A stretch of DNA of 64,000 nt from Torreya grandis (GCA_037957365.1 JARHVA010003260.1:248001-312000), one strand, 5' to 3'. Positions 13,301-28,235 are shown, numbered from the stretch's first letter. Notes: generated from the sequence alone by a model not told the origin. Made by a program: numbers and translations.

Positions 13301-16300
13301 GATAATAATGACAATTATTTCTCATTATTTGATCAAAATTAGAGATTAAGAGAGTGTTAATCTAATTAAGACAAACAACTGAGTAAAATTGAAAAGTATA
13401 AAATATGTAATAAATATACATTACTAATTTGGAACTTAATATTTTTAGAAATATTCTAAAATATGAAAGTACGAAGAAAGAGATGAGTTAGCTAGAACTC
13501 AGGTATGTAGGATTGTAAATAAGACACTCAGACTATGTGAGGTCATTGTGAATAAGGTATAGGGCTAAATTTGATTCTAGGATAAGGTCACGCTATTTGG
13601 ACATGACTAACCTACACTATTATCGATAGATTGTGCTAGTGTCCTTTAGGATTTTTTCCCTTTGTGTGATTTTTTGACTGGTGCACCTTCATCTGTAGGT
13701 CTTATGTATATATTTGGGGTTGTTAGATTTATTGTAGGAGTCATTGTGTGCATTCTTCTATAATTTAATACTAGCTCAATGACATGGAAGAATAAATGTA
13801 GTAAAATGGGAAAAATGGATTAGGGGTTGAAATTGTGCTTAAATTCAACACTCCTTATATTGAGTATTGTCTACATACCAAAAATCTGAAGAGGGATCGA
13901 ACTCCATGTATTCTCCCATCCTACAATTATGTTTGTGAAATACTAGTGTAATGTTATATGCTAGCACCATCTTAGTGTAATTATGTGCATTAATATTAAA
14001 TTGCGACCTTGTTATTGTATTATAACCTAGCTCAAGGTTACTTGGGTTGTATAGACTCATAATTGGGAACAATAGGTGTTTTTATCTCAATGTGTTATAA
14101 TAATTATGATGTTTGTAATACAAAAGCCTATTGCCATCTAGTGAATATATGAATAGAAAATATGATTATATAGTGATCCTTTTGGAATTTAATCAAATCA
14201 AGATTGAAAAATGTGTGAGATGACCCATTGGGGTAAATTTTAATTTGATTAAATAACCATTGTTTGGCAAGAGGATGAAACTGACAGATTCAAACACTAC
14301 CGGTAAGTAGGATTGTCTTGAAGGAACAACCTTGTTTGAGGAGTGGAGATAAATAAAATAGAAGTCTAAATTAGTTTAATAGTGAGTCTAGGATTCTTGG
14401 AATGAGGAATAGGAAGTAATATTATTAGATTTTCTTTAAGGTATAAGGTCATTTGCATAGAATTAGAAGAAAATTATTTTCAATCATGGAATTGAGCACA
14501 GGTTGAGTGTGCATAAGGAGGGGTCACAAGTGCAATGTTATAGCATTAAATTTTAATTTTAGTGACTAAATTTTCCACATTTTTATTCTAGTAATGTATT
14601 AAAATTTAAGTACTAGAGTAAAATAAAGAGAGCTATACATGAGTTTACCTGTGTTGAGCAAAATTGGATGTAGACCATACGCTAAATTGTGTTTCATACA
14701 AACCTACAATAAAACATGTATAAATTAGTCCTTATGATATAAACATGAAAGTAAAGACAAGAAATTTATGGATCAAATAATAGGGAATGAATACACATTT
14801 TCATATATGAGAATCATTTTGTTTTTTGGTGCAAAAATTGATGACTAGAGAGGGTAGAACCCTTGGAGATTTTCTTTGTTGAAACAATTAAATTGGATTG
14901 TACATGCCCTAATGATAGTTGGTAGGAGAATGTGTTTAATATCTCAAGATGAATTTGAATCCATAACCACACAACTCAAGGTAATAAAATAGTTTTGAAT
15001 CCTTGTATGAATTTTAATAGATCATTTTGGTGCAAAACTATGTATAATTTTGGAACACATGCCATAGATGATGCCCCTAATCTAAGAAAAATCTGAAACA
15101 ATCCTATGTATAAATATGAAAATAATTGAGTAACCACTAAAAACTATTTTGTATACTGAGTATAATTATATGAAATCTAGAAAATGTTATTTTTGACTTA
15201 TTAGATGAAAGTGCATTATTTTGGACAACTACGACCTATGGTGTTGTTTGAATATGCTTTCTAGGAAAAAAAGAGTATGCATTGTGAAAGCATTTTATTT
15301 TTTTGTTTGTGCATTATAATGTTGTATCTTAGTCTCTAAGACAAGCCATTTCATATACCCCCTTTTTAAAGGTGATTTGTTAAACCTGTGCAATAGCTTA
15401 ACTCAAAATAAAAATTTATGTGAATGATGTTATAAAAGGATTAAAATATGGAGTAATAATGATAAAAATGGAAATAAATGTATCATATTGATAAACTAAG
15501 AAAAATAGTAATGTATGATACATGTAAAACCAAGCATACATAGTGTCATGTCTAGAGAGATGCTAATAATTTGGCACATAGTGAATAAATGATTAATACT
15601 AAGTATTTGAAACTAATATATAACTAATTGGAGAAGATGCATGATATTGATCATGGGATCAACAAATTATTGAGATGCATTATATCTATCATGGCATTGT
15701 AAATTGAGGAAATAATTGTAAATAAGAGTCATGGCCATGATGCATGCACAAAGAGCACACACAAAAACACACAAAATATGGAAGAAGGATATGGGGCCAC
15801 ATACAAGGGACATGTTAAAATGTCACTCATGCATAGAAACACACAATAAAGCTTAGATCCATAAAAAATGACATGTTCAAATGTCCATAATCTAGATAAA
15901 TGAATACACACAAAGCATGAAGTAAATAAGAAAAGATGACAAGCATGCAAAAATAAGTGAAATTAGTCTACATAAGTAGTTTGTAACATTAATGTATCCA
16001 AAAAATCATGTATACATTAATATACCAATGTGAAATAAAGTACACAAATATGTAAAGATGCACACAAGAAATTATACTATAGTAGGAATAAAAAGGATAG
16101 TCATAGAGTGATAAAACATGAGGAAAATATGCTCCCAATGATATTATTGCGATGCACAAAAGTTGTGGAAGGCTTGTGGCTATTTTGGATCTAAAAAATT
16201 ATATATTGTGTTGATTGGGACAATTCTATTAGAATTAAAAAAGAGTTAAGTACGTTATTGTCTAAAAATGAGTAGTGTTGTCTATGTAAAATTTCACTTA

Positions 16301-19300
16301 GAAGTGCACCCTTGCAAGAATGTGTGCCTATTCTCACTCCTATTGATATAATGGAAAATATAAAAAGTGTGTGTGACCTTATATTAGATACACTATCTAG
16401 ATGAAGTGCTGGTTATCTTTGTTACACTTACCTACTTCTCCCTAAACTCTCTAATTTAGTGACTTCTTGACTAGGAAAAGGGGAAAATGGATAATACATA
16501 AGATGAAATTGAACATGAAAACTAAAAAATTGGGGTGATACACTAATGTGAAGGTTGATTATACCTATACTTGACACACTTTGAATCTAAACAACTTTCA
16601 CACATTCACTTCATCTTCATACAATATCTCTTACATCAGTATTTCACACAAAGGTCTAGACAAACACTCACACTAGCATGTACAGAATGAATAATTATCG
16701 AATTCACTTCTAGATTAGGTATAAATCATACGTAAACACTTTATATGACCTAAAATAATTCTAATTTTATGAATAAATGTGAAAAATTTAGACATAAACA
16801 TAGGAACAATAATCATTCACTAAGCTACATCAATGAATATTAAGCACACACTTTATGGACAACCTAAAAATGGAAGAAAATTTAGATTTTTATTGCTTCA
16901 AAGGTGATGCAGTATAAATTTTGGAAGACTTTATGTAAGGAAAAATTCATAATCTCATCATAAACTTATAAAAAATGAAAAAACATGTAGAAAATGAAGC
17001 AAGAAGAGAGGAGACAAGAAGCTCCAAATTGGATGAGTTAACATGCTAACACATAGTTCACTCTTCCTTTAACTGAAAATCCAACTCAACCTTAAAATCC
17101 AACCCAAACTTCCCAATTATAATTTATCATATTATAGTTTAAACTTCCTCTTATTGTAATATGTCATATGAGAGAGAGAGAGAGAGATGAGTTTGAAAAA
17201 GTCAAAGGTTCTTGCATGGTTTAATGGTTGAATCTTGAAGAGATCTTGCTCATCTTCAGTTAACTTGCATTGAAATTTTGATATTTACTTAAATATTTTT
17301 TATCTTTAATGAATCTTGAAGTTTTAATTCATTTATATTTATTTCATATTATATTTTTACTTGACTTATGTTGACTTGTAACTTGGATTTTGACTTGAGC
17401 TTCTTGACTTGCATCTTGTATGCATGTTACTTCTTGTTGTTTGCTTAAATTTTTCAAAATTTAGCTCAAATAGGGAATATTAGAGAGAGATAATATATTT
17501 TTCATGAATTTATACTCCTTATTAACTTTTAGTTCATCTTGAAAACCAACACTTAACCTCTAATTGATATCCACTTAGCAAAGAGTACATGTGATTGACT
17601 AGGCAAGGTTATTGAATGCACAATGCATTAATTAAACTTATGAATTATATTATTACTCAAGGGTGGAAAAAAATTAGGATATATTTTATGTTTATTTTTT
17701 TAAAAATCCATGAAATATCCTTGTTTAAATTTCATTAACCGATGGACAATCACAACTCTCTATACTGGTCCCTCTTGGACATATCTATCTTCTGTGGTTT
17801 TGGCAAGCTTCTTGAATGCATCATGAGAAATTATAACTTGATGAATTTAAATTATTTACATATATAAGGAGTTTAAATATTATTTTAAATTAATATCTAT
17901 GTTGTCACATACCTTTAAATATATTTTTAGCTCTAAATTCCACTTACAACTTCCAAAAATGTGAGTTTATGCTCTCTAGGCCTCAAGAAACCCTAATTTG
18001 GATTTGGGGGTCTAAAATTAGTTATAGGCCCCAATAGAAACTATAATATTCTAATTGTATATTTATAAATTTTTCATACCTATAAATTTTTTAAAATATT
18101 CAAAACTCTTCACCAAACTCTCAAACAAAAATTCATAAAAAAGTGTCTGCTTGTTGCCCGTAGGATGACCCGGAGATGTTTTTCTTTGGTATAAGCCTAT
18201 TTTTAATTGGTTTTAATTTAATAATAATTTATTTCAACTTATAAATTAATTATAAACTCTAAAATCTTTTTGTGTCATTTTGAGGATCTAAAACACAACT
18301 CCATTTGTGAGCAAATTAGTGAGAAATCTTGATTTTTCTTCATGAATAGACTTGTATTTTGCCATTTTCTATTAACTAAAGTATATTACAGACATTAAAA
18401 CATTTTAAAAAAATAAATAAAATAAAAAAATACCTCCATATAAAATTTCATATATTTCATTTAGTAAAACTCAAAATATGCACTTTTTGGTGTTTCTTAG
18501 CTTGCCCAATCTCATTTTTTAGTGTATGTAGGTCTAAGTTTTATTATTTTATTTAGTTTTATGAAAATTAAATAACTAATTATTTATTATTTATGACCTA
18601 TAATAACATTTATTATCATTAAAACCATCGGATATGCACAAATAATCACTTAAACCTCTCAAAAGATGCCTTTTCTGACTGCCTCTCTTGCTTGCTTAAA
18701 ACCCTGTAACCTGAACCTTTGACTTTATCCATTATTTGCATTGATATTTTAATTTATTAAGGTGTAAAATTTTATTACCCATCATATATCACTCAAATTT
18801 TAATTTTCACCAAATAACTCAAAAATGCAAACACATCTCCTAAAATTGAGCTATTGGGGTTTAAGAAGGGTTTTAGAGCACCTTTCCTTCTTAGTGATTG
18901 TTCATAAAGTTAAGAACCTATAACCTCAAAAAAATTCATGTAATATTGAGGTAATAAGGGTATAAATACTCTAATAATACCATTCTAATGAACTCTTCTT
19001 CTCCTTCATGAAATAAACATTTGAAAATTATCTTCACTAACTTGCAACTAGCTTACTAGAGAAATAGAAGAAACCTCTATCAAAATTTTGAATTGTGAAT
19101 TGTTCTTGAGAATGGTTTTGGATTGATGAAGGTTGTATAATGTGTTGGATACATTTTTTAATATTCACTCCATTAATTAATTCTTCTTTAAAACCTTGAC
19201 ATAAACAACCTTGACCAATGGTGGCAAAAATTGTCAACAATAACCACTAAACAAATTCTAACACATGGTGTAGTTATTTATACATATTTTATGATAGATA

Positions 19301-19479
19301 AAAAATTTAATGTAAATAGCGTAAGTTAAAAAATACCTAATATTTCAACACCACATTTAACATCAAGATTCAGCTACTCATTTTCATCCTTGATCACATT
19401 GAATAACATTAGCACAACTGCATATAAGACTTACAAATAGGCATTCCTTAGATTGGATTATTGGTTAGAATTATTTCAA
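13301..19479. other. Long AT-rich stretch without recognised genes
   Basis: About 6.2 kb in which I see no protein domain, RNA gene, LTR boundary or tandem array. The open frames present are short and lack any pattern. A short (GA)n run is at 17170-17187. It probably consists of decayed repeats that can only be identified by comparison with other copies. Confidence 0.5.
17170..17187. repeat. (GA)n microsatellite
   Basis: Nine GA dinucleotides. Confidence 0.9.
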
Positions 19480-20088
19480 AAATTAAATATAATTCAAAAA
19501 TTCCAAAAAAATAAAATAATTCAAAAATACAAACATTAAAAAACATAAAAACATTCAAATATTTAAAAAAAGCTAAAATTAGGACTTAAAAATGATATGA
19601 TTATAAGATTACACTATTTACATATGTTATTTATCACAAATTTGGTCTAGATAGCATATTATATTTCATACACACATTAATTTCATGGTATATGAGTTTG
19701 ATACAAGACATAAGAATTATACATGCACATATATATGTTGGACTCTCCTATACCCAGTGGCCATGACAATGCTGTGGCAATCTTATTCCACATCTCACAT
19801 CATCAGAAGTTATATCTTTTTATGAAATTTAACCATGTTGAGCTACATAGATTGATTACACATGTATTTTTATTAACTCATATCTTACACAGTGCTACAT
19901 GGATATACTACCTTATTATTATGTGACATTGATATACAAGGATAGTGTATACTAGTTTTAACTTGTTTTATGCTTCATTGAAGTTGTTACTCTTATGTGA
20001 TAGGCTAGTCATTGATTGTATATTCTATGTATCCACTTAATTTGTATGTTGTGGATTTTTTTTATGTATTTTAGTTATGGCCCTCTAG

Positions 20089-20285
20089 CCTTGTTTGTTG
20101 TGAGATATTTATGTCCATTCACTGTGGTGCTTGGCCTTGTTTATTATGACATATTTATGTCCCTTGTCCCCTTGGACTTGTTTGTTGTGACATATTTATG
20201 TACCTTATTTTTAGCCCTTGGCCTTATTTGTTATGACATATTTATGTCCCTTGTTTACATCCCTTGTCCTTATGTGTGACATTGT
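20089..20285 (+). repeat. Short tandem repeat, 40-46-bp unit
   Basis: Four to five units beginning near 20089, 20135, 20176, 20222 and 20262. Each reads CCTTGTTTGTTGTGACATAT with small variation and TTATGTCCCTTG after it. The open frame across it (20016-20279) is a hydrophobic low-complexity by-product. Diverged relatives lie at 44390-44520 in copy C. Confidence 0.7.
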
Positions 20286-21024
20286 GTTCATAGTAGTGGA
20301 TTAACCTAAGATTATATGCTAAGCTTGTTGTGATTATTGAGTTTGTGGGTGTTGTGATAGATATCACACACCTCCTTTTTGTGTGATGTCATGATTTACA
20401 TCATGCACCTCTTTACCATGTAAGATTATTCAATTATTATATCATTCATGCTTATTATTACATGTGTAATTAATATATCTATCTTGATATGACACTTATA
20501 TGCCCTACATTACATATGTTACATATATGCTTTGATGAAATATACATTATTATGATGACATATTCTTCACATGTTGACATGATTATACATGATTACATCT
20601 TTATATATGACATGATAATATTAACTCTTATTTTTGGATGAGTGAATTATAGGCTTTGTCCCTTACCTCAAAAGGAGGGCATATTAGTGTGCTTCTCATA
20701 GAGACACAAGCCTCCATGAATAAAAAAAGGTTTTGGGAACAAAGAATAGATTTTAGAGATTCAGAGTGGTTCAAATACAAGATTGGATCAGATATGTGCT
20801 AGATATTTTACATATTTGTATAAATTATGGGGGAATATGCCATGTAAAGGCACTAAATTTATAAATACATGAGGTAAAAAATATAGATCCAGAGATACTT
20901 GAGTGTATATGACATACAACTGCACACCACTTATAGGAATAAAAATTACAGGTTTTTACATACAAATACATTTGAGATACATGTTCTTAGATTTAACATA
21001 TAGATGTATAACATTATATATTAG

Positions 21025-21316
21025 TTGGCACCAATTCATGAGGCATGACACTAGTTCATGCACATATATGCTATGATAGTTTACAATAAGCATTGATTCA
21101 TGAGGCATAATATTGGTTCATGTAAATAAATGTTATGCCACTGCACAATTGGCATCAATTCATGAGGCATGACACTGGTTCATGCACATACATGGTATGA
21201 AAGTTTACAATTGGCACCAATTCATCGGGCATGATACTAGTTCATGCAAATACATGCTATGACAATTTATAGTTGGCACTGATTTAGTGAGTCATGATAC
21301 TTGTTCATTCATATTT
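21025..21316 (+). repeat. 62-bp tandem repeat, 4.7 copies
   Basis: Units start at 21025, 21087, 21149, 21211 and 21273, a constant 62-base spacing with no indels between them. Each begins TTGGCACCAATTCATGAGGC or a close variant, followed by a GTTCATGCA block. Substitutions are frequent but the phase is perfectly kept. It lies inside dispersed repeat copy A and is absent from copies B and C. Confidence 0.9.
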
Positions 21317-22200
21317 ACATCTTTTAAAGTGAACACTATTTTAGTTTTTTATTTAAAAACTCAATTCAATGGCATTGAGTAGTTAGAAAACTTGAATATG
21401 TACACTTGTTTGTAGTGGTTGATTCATGATTTTTTGTAGTAATGTACTTTGAGACTAAATGACACTCAATATCCATGAAATTAACCATAGTTAAAACATT
21501 ATGTGGTTCCCAGCTTACTATCTTGAGGTTCAAGATATAAGCTCGATGAGTTGTTTGAGTTAGTGCATCTTAGGCTTATTGATGCTCAATGGTCTTAATA
21601 CAACTCCACATTCATAAGGGTAGGGGCATTTATAATCCCAACACAAATTCTTACATAGTTATAAATTTTTTGGGCACAATCACCACAACTTTGTAAGTGC
21701 TTCAATAAGGAATCACAAATCTCTAATGTGTCAACAAAGAAACATCATGCCCAACAAGTCACATGGCAACATAATTTACTCACATACATGTATACTTATT
21801 CCTTTTTATTAAAATGATTTCAAATTTCAATTTCAAAGTTCACATATGGACATTGATTATTACATTTTCATTGAAGGTTTTGCATGGAGCAAAACTATAC
21901 ATTTGAAGCCCTCTCCCAAAGACAGTTTTTTGTACACACTTAAGTATACTTTAACCTTTTACTCTAGTATTTATATTGAATTTAAATATTATAATAAAAG
22001 TGGGGAATTTTAGATATTAAAATATGTAATTAAACACTTGAAAATATCACTTTTGACTTCCCTTTACCATATATGACTCATGTGTACATACATGCCTCTT
22101 ATTTACTATTATCTCACATCCACATAGTTTCTATGAGTCCGACCCTCCCATTTTATAGTTAGTCACCTACATAAACCTCTTAGTTTGTGTTAAACCAATT

Positions 22201-22654
22201 AAATATATTATTTAGAAATCTACAGATCATTAAATCTACATTCATGTCTCCTAGACACTAGCGCCAAACTCAAATAGTTTCATTGATGAAACTATCATGA
22301 GGGTGATGTTATTGTCTCTCATCCAACAAAAACTATTTTTCAAAATTAAATCACTCCTATGGGTCAAACCATTTTCATAGCATATCAGTGGCATGATAAA
22401 ATACCCTAATGGACTCATATAAATATAATTTGAACTCATACTTGTTACTCACTTGGCATTTATCTACAAAACATCTATATATAATTGCACTTTGTGTAAA
22501 TCTTCCCTATTCATCCCAAATTGAAAATAAATCACTATAAGTAGTCATTATCAAATTCTAAATCACACTAAGCCAAGAGTGAATAGTGAATAGTATCAAT
22601 ATCTAGATTTTAGGTGCATTCATATAGGAAAGGATCACAATTGCACACTCACAT
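22201..22654. other. Spacer, nothing recognised
   Basis: AT-rich, no coding or repeat signal, up to the start of the LTR-like repeat at 22655. Confidence 0.5.
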
Positions 22655-24091
22655 TGTTGACCAAATTTGATTTTTTAGTCAAATTGCAGAACCTATAGTA
22701 AAAAATTGAATTTATAGGTATATAGGTGGTATAATATGAGTGCCAAGGGGTATATTACATGTTAATTAATCTCAAGCGATGTTATATTGGCCTTAGTTAA
22801 TTAGTTTTTATGTCTATTTATCATTTTGGGTGATTTTAGGGGTCAAAAAAGTGTATTTAATGCCTTGTATGGGTTTATTGGGAAATGTGAAGGTCCAAAT
22901 GGGTGATGTCACATGAATATGTCCTAAGAATTCTTAATCCACTGTTGGTAATTGAAAGTTGCAAGTTCATCAGAAGAAAAGTCAGTTTTCTTAAAGAAAA
23001 AGAAGAGTTTGGCATTTGTACAACCTCTTTGGGAAGTGTGCTAATTGGAAATGGTTTAAATGTGACTCTTAAGCTTTACCATGCTCATTAACATGCTTTA
23101 TTTTATCTATAAGTGTCATTTTAAAGCTAAATCCGTTCTACTCCCTTTTCACCCTTCTTGGTAAACAAAAGTGACTTGCAAGTTTTTGTTTGGTATGGGC
23201 ATCTCATGAGTTTTTAGGACAAGTTATCTTGGGAGATGATAGTACACTCAGATACCTTCAATTTCATATAAATATTTTGGAAATTTATCAATTGTGCTTT
23301 ATGAACAATTACTAACAAGTTGACTGTGCAAATTTGTTAGTTATTTCATGCACCCAATGGTTTTTTATCTTGTTTGAGATTTTGTATAATATAACTACTA
23401 ATGTTGCTCCTAGATTATGTTTAATTTTTATTATAATGGTACCCATGCTTGGTTTCATGATTTATGGTGTTTGGATGAGCCAATAACCTCAAATTTGTAG
23501 ACTGGTCTCTCTTGAGTGCAATGGGCAGTTTTCACTACTTTTAGGAACTTTGTGCTTCGCCATGGTTTCAAAAAGTTGTGTTAAGTTAATTAAAATGTTT
23601 TCAAAGTGTTATTGGTTCCCATTCACATTTAATATTCAATATACAAATAAATTCTCATGGTTGGAAATCTCACATGTCACATAAACAACCATCGCATCAT
23701 GGCTTGCCATGTAGTTCTTGGTTGCAAGTGATTTTCACATTGGAGAAGATGTATTGTCTCTTGTTTCAAGATGTTTTTGAATGGGATCATGTATTTTAAG
23801 GTTTATTTTGAGTATATAATAAAATGAGGCCATTTTACCATCTTTGTTTCTCTATTATAGACACTCACTACCCATACATACTACCAATGCACATAGAGGA
23901 ACCATGATGATGTCATCAGAGCCTTAGCATGGTTTTCAATATTTTGAGATGTGAAACGGTCATTGGAAAGTTTTGAGACAAACCTTATACCTATATAGGC
24001 TTATGAAAACTCATATGGTTCATTCCATGATCATTTTCCAAACTAAATCTGCCTATATACTGAGAATTACCATCTACATGTGGCCTAAACA
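22655..24091 (+). mobile_element. LTR-like direct repeat, left copy
   Basis: About 1.44 kb closely matching 30419-31859 in the same orientation. Homology starts abruptly at TGTTGACCAAATTTGA, as expected for an LTR 5' end, and fades just after GGCCTAAA at 24082-24089. A matching target duplication was not found (CACAT before this copy, GATCA after the other). An LTR pair is therefore likely but not proven. Open frames within it are short and unconvincing. Confidence 0.55.
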
Positions 24092-27000
24092 AAGATTGAA
24101 GAGGCCATTTTGAAGTGTGAAATACGTGCTTGAAATATTCTTGAGGGAATGGTAATATAGAAACATCATGATATATAGGTTTGGAGTAATATATGGATAA
24201 ATGAAGTTGACGACAACCTTCAAAGGATGTTGATCGAGTTTTCAGACTCATAGTCCTTAAAAAGGGAAAACAAAGGTCAAGGGGCTTTTGTAAATAACAT
24301 CTTTCATGGTTGAAATGATCTTGAGGGCATATAAGCAAGTGAAATTTGTAGATTTTACACAATAAAATAACCATGAAAAATATGGAAGGAAGGAAATTAA
24401 TGAAGGATATAAGTTTGAGAGCCTAAAGTGGACAACTTATGCACTAAACTCAGTCAAGGTTATCTATAGGATTCTGATCTAAAAGAGTCCTCACACCTAA
24501 TGTTACAAAGCTAAATCATGCTAACATATTATAGTGGTTATAAATGGTTAAAATGACCTATTTTGACCTAAGGATCATCAATAGGATATGAAATCTGGTT
24601 TTTTTGTCTCTCATTCACATCTATAGTCTGTACACAAGCCCTGAGATATCCAACTACAACCAGCGTCAGGTGACTATCTCAGTCAGGCAGGAAACATGAA
24701 TGAGTAATGATTATACCTTGTCAACATATAAAGAGGTTTTAAAATGAGTCCAACAAGCATAAAGTAACTCCAAAGTATCCTAAATATTTTCTAAGTGAGT
24801 TTGGCTTGAGTTTGATGATGAAAACCACCTACAAGCCCCACAGTCAACTGTTGATGACTGTGAGGAGGGGTAGGGAACAAACAAGTTGAGTTCTTGAGGT
24901 GGGTAAGACATAAGCATGAAGAAATTAGATATAAATCATAGAAAAAAGGTATTTATAAATTAAAGGAATTTTGGAGTATCATAGTAGAGTTCAATACATG
25001 CTTAGACACCTACAAATAGGGTTTCCAAGATGAGAACACTGTCAACTGAATGGTGGTAGGATAGTGAGTAGGATTAGGTTTCAAAATGGTGGTTTAGGCT
25101 CAAATAAGGTTTTAAATGGATCTAGGAAAGTATAAAGTGACTCCATGAAACTATAAAATGGTTTTTAGACACTATCCCATGCCTAACTCATGCAAGAAGC
25201 TTACAAGTGACCCCATTTATAAGTAAAGTACAATCAACTAATCTTGATTGGTCTGGAAGTTTATTAACTCCCAAAAATATGTGGATAAACAAATATATGG
25301 ATGAATTACATATTGGAAGATTAAAATGAATTCTTCATATTATTTAAATGCATAACTATTATAAAGAGTACCTATAAGAACCCTAAACAAGTAGGGTACA
25401 GTCAAGGTTAAGAAACCCAATCTTATAAATCCAAGAGTATGGAGGGTACTTGAGAGGTCAGGATGTTGAATTAATATTGGAGACACTATATTGTGTTTAT
25501 GAAAAAATAAATATACTTCTTACAATAGATATGGAGTAAAAGAGGGGCTCAAAAAGATGCAAAACACAGTCCATTAAAGAGCATACCTTGCACAGTCTTT
25601 TTCACACTAACAGTTTTTGGCCTTGAAGATTTGGGGGGTCATATGAGATGACCAAGGGATAATTTTTTTAGGATAGGATATTTAAAACTTATATAAGCCT
25701 CTAAAACCTACACTTTTTTTGGAAAAATAGGGGAATTACCCCTATTTTGTCTTAGACAGGGGTACTTCCCCTTGTGCATAGACATGCAACCTTGAGGAAA
25801 AGAGAGGAGATAGTGGAATAGGAGCCATGGAAAAATTTTAGGAAGGTATGGAGAGTTGGGAAACATAAAAATAATCATGATAGACCATATATAATGAGGT
25901 GAAGTTCAATAGGGTACCTTTCATCCTTAAACCTGTAGATAGACTCATGAGGCATGGTTATGCCTAAAGGCTAAACAAGGGGTAATTTTTAATTCTAGAC
26001 ATAATAAAGCTTTCTAGTAGGTTTTAAAATTATTATGGGATCATTTTATAATTTACCAAGCTATTTTGAGGTAGGTAACACCTTAAATGGTTAGTTTGAG
26101 CTCTAAAGTGTAAACAAGCATAATATGCATAATGAAGCCTAAATCCCAAATGAGAGACCTTTTGCATTTATAACATGAATTATGAATTAAAACCTATTAA
26201 AAAATGTTCATGGGGTTATTAAAGAGGTTTTAAATCTCTTAAAGTGAAAATAAAACCAAATAAAGCCATTTTTGGCTCAAAATCTAACTCAAACTTGCAG
26301 GAAAATGGAGAAAGAGCTTGACAGGTCAAGTTTCAACACCCATATATTTCATGATGACTTACATGGGAATATTAGAAATTCAAGGATGTTAAGGAGGGTA
26401 TTAAACAATGATTTTGTGGAATTAGTTGGCAACTTGGATGTCATACTTTTATGAACAAAGCTTACGAATCAGAACATGCCTAAAACCCTTGAAAACCGTT
26501 GCTAGAGACCAATTTGGAGAAATAATCTTGGAAAGATAATAAAATAGAATATTTTTCTCATGAAACCTTACTAAACATTGTATATGACTCACTCAAGCTC
26601 CATAACATGCCAAATAGATGTACATAATTATACAGATGGGGTGAGAAATATGTTATTTTTGACTATTTTTTATGTTTTGTAGGATAAAGGAGGTTTTAAG
26701 AGATAAAAATCACATGAATGGAAATATTAAGAATTAATATAACTCTCTATATCACTTTCATGCCTTGAAAAACTCCTAAGTATCCAAATTAGGTGCTTTA
26801 ACCTATCCAGTCAAAACTGGCCTATTGGACAAGCTAGTGAGGAGAGTGAAAACTCTAAGGGAAAGTGATTTTAAAGTATCCTTGATGCTTCCAAGGACAT
26901 GGAGGGCCTTAAAAATTTTCATTCAATCCATCCCATGGATTTTCATGGATAAATGAAGCCAAATTTGAGGCTAAGTGTGGAGGGTGCAGGAAAGATGAGT

Positions 27001-28037
27001 TTGCTTGGATAACAGATGATGATGGTTCACTTTTAGAGGTTTCTAGAGGACCAGGCATGCAACTAATGTATAGAGAGGAATGTTTGAGATCCTCCTCTTC
27101 TATTGAAATCATTATACATACTAATAATTAGTTATGGGATGTTCAAACAGGTCCAAATCATGAAGGCAATTTTCTAAGCAAGAATGAGGAGTTTCTTACC
27201 ACTTTTCATGAAGTTTATGCCTTGAATTGACACTTTTACTTCTAGAAATTACATGGTTCATCCCATATCCTCTTCTCATACATAATTAAATACTTCTCTC
27301 ATGTTGACAAGTGTCCTTGTGACCCTTGGTCTTCTCTCTTCTCCTCCCTCTCTCAAGTTTTATAAGAACCAACCATTTTGGCATTGTATTGGATGCTCCA
27401 CTTGAGTATGGTGAAGACCTATTCAAATTTATACCTTTTGATCAATAATAATATTTATGTTTACCTCCTCTATGAATTTTTGTAGTGTGTTCAATTGGAT
27501 GATGAATCTTGCTTAGTGAAAATTATGGATTCCTTAGCATGTTGTTCCATTCTTTCACCTATTTACAACCTCTTCTTGCAGGGCATGTGAAGTGTTCCAA
27601 GAGATGTTCATGGTTTAAGTGAGTTATCCTATTCATTAGTTCCATAATAGGCCTCTTGTCTAGTCCTCCTAGCTTTTTACATTCATCCATAACCTCATAA
27701 TGTAGCATTGATGTGAAACGATGAAGATTGGAGAAGTGTATTTTCCGATTGTCCTTTAATTTTTCAAGTGTAATACACATATGGTTGGATGTCATCATGT
27801 TATTTGGTGTATCACCTCCCTTATATTAGTTTAATTTTAGTTATCTTTCTCCCTTTTCACCCCCCAAGTTTAGTAGTAGTTGTAATTCAAAGTTGTACAT
27901 CAAGGGAGCTAGCCCTATTTAGAGATTCACCTAATTCCTTAGGCTACCCACAAGCCTAGAGGTGATTCCATTGTGACACTTGGATGAGGAGAGATATGAA
28001 TCTCCTAAAAGGGTGAAAATCCAAGTGACAATAGTTT
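24092..28037. other. Interior of the 22655-31859 element, no recognised domains
   Basis: Nearly 4 kb between the left LTR-like repeat and the putative primer-binding site. I see no gag, pol or host-gene domain on either strand and no tandem repeat. It may include a separate decayed insertion, because sequence after the left repeat does not match sequence after the right repeat. Confidence 0.4.
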
Positions 28038-28058
28038 TTGGCATGCCCGATGGGACTC
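28038..28058 (+). promoter_or_regulatory. Possible primer-binding site
   Basis: TTGGCATGCCCGATGGGACT lies just after GACAATAG and begins with TGG, as tRNA-primed sites do. It resembles primer-binding sites I recall from plant gypsy elements, but I could not check it against tRNA 3' ends. It precedes ORF-Y by about 180 bases. Confidence 0.3.
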
Positions 28059-28235
28059 TTGGTATAAGAAGTTGAGATATTTTTGGTGTTGTTTCTCGAT
28101 AAGCAACCTTTGGAGGCATCTATCAAAGTATCAATGGTGACTCTGAAGTTGTATCAGCTAGTCAAACAACCTAGGTTATCCTTTGAAGATTGATGGTAAC
28201 ATGTTTTTTTGTGTTCTTTCTTTCAATGAGGTTTC

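Larger units (their letters stand above)
19480..22200 (+). repeat. Dispersed repeat family, copy A
   Basis: Shares colinear sequence with 32220-34370 (copy B) and 43800-44800 (copy C). Landmarks are a TACCCAGTGGCCATGACAATGCT block at 19750 matching 44050 and, more weakly, 32415; the GCTACATGGATAT segment at 19890; the TCATGATTTACATCATGCACC block at 20388; a GAGGGCATATTAGTG block at 20676 matching 33200; and the end block TTTCTATGAGTCCGACCCTCCC at 22130 matching 34305. No coding potential is seen. Gypsy 3' UTR plus LTR is likely because copy B ends in a purine tract and a TGTAGACACC start. Confidence 0.6.

Noticed and set aside
15729..15950. 73-codon minus-strand Cys/Phe/Leu-rich frame
   Set aside because: Comes from a CACACA/ACACAAA-rich stretch; low complexity only.
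21025..21316. Regularly spaced repeats as a CRISPR-like array
   Set aside because: The units are directly adjacent diverged copies of one 62-bp sequence with no unique spacers, and the genome is plant-like.
23991..24374. 127-codon minus-strand frame across the end of the left LTR-like repeat
   Set aside because: It spans the repeat boundary, is not conserved in the right repeat and has no domain.
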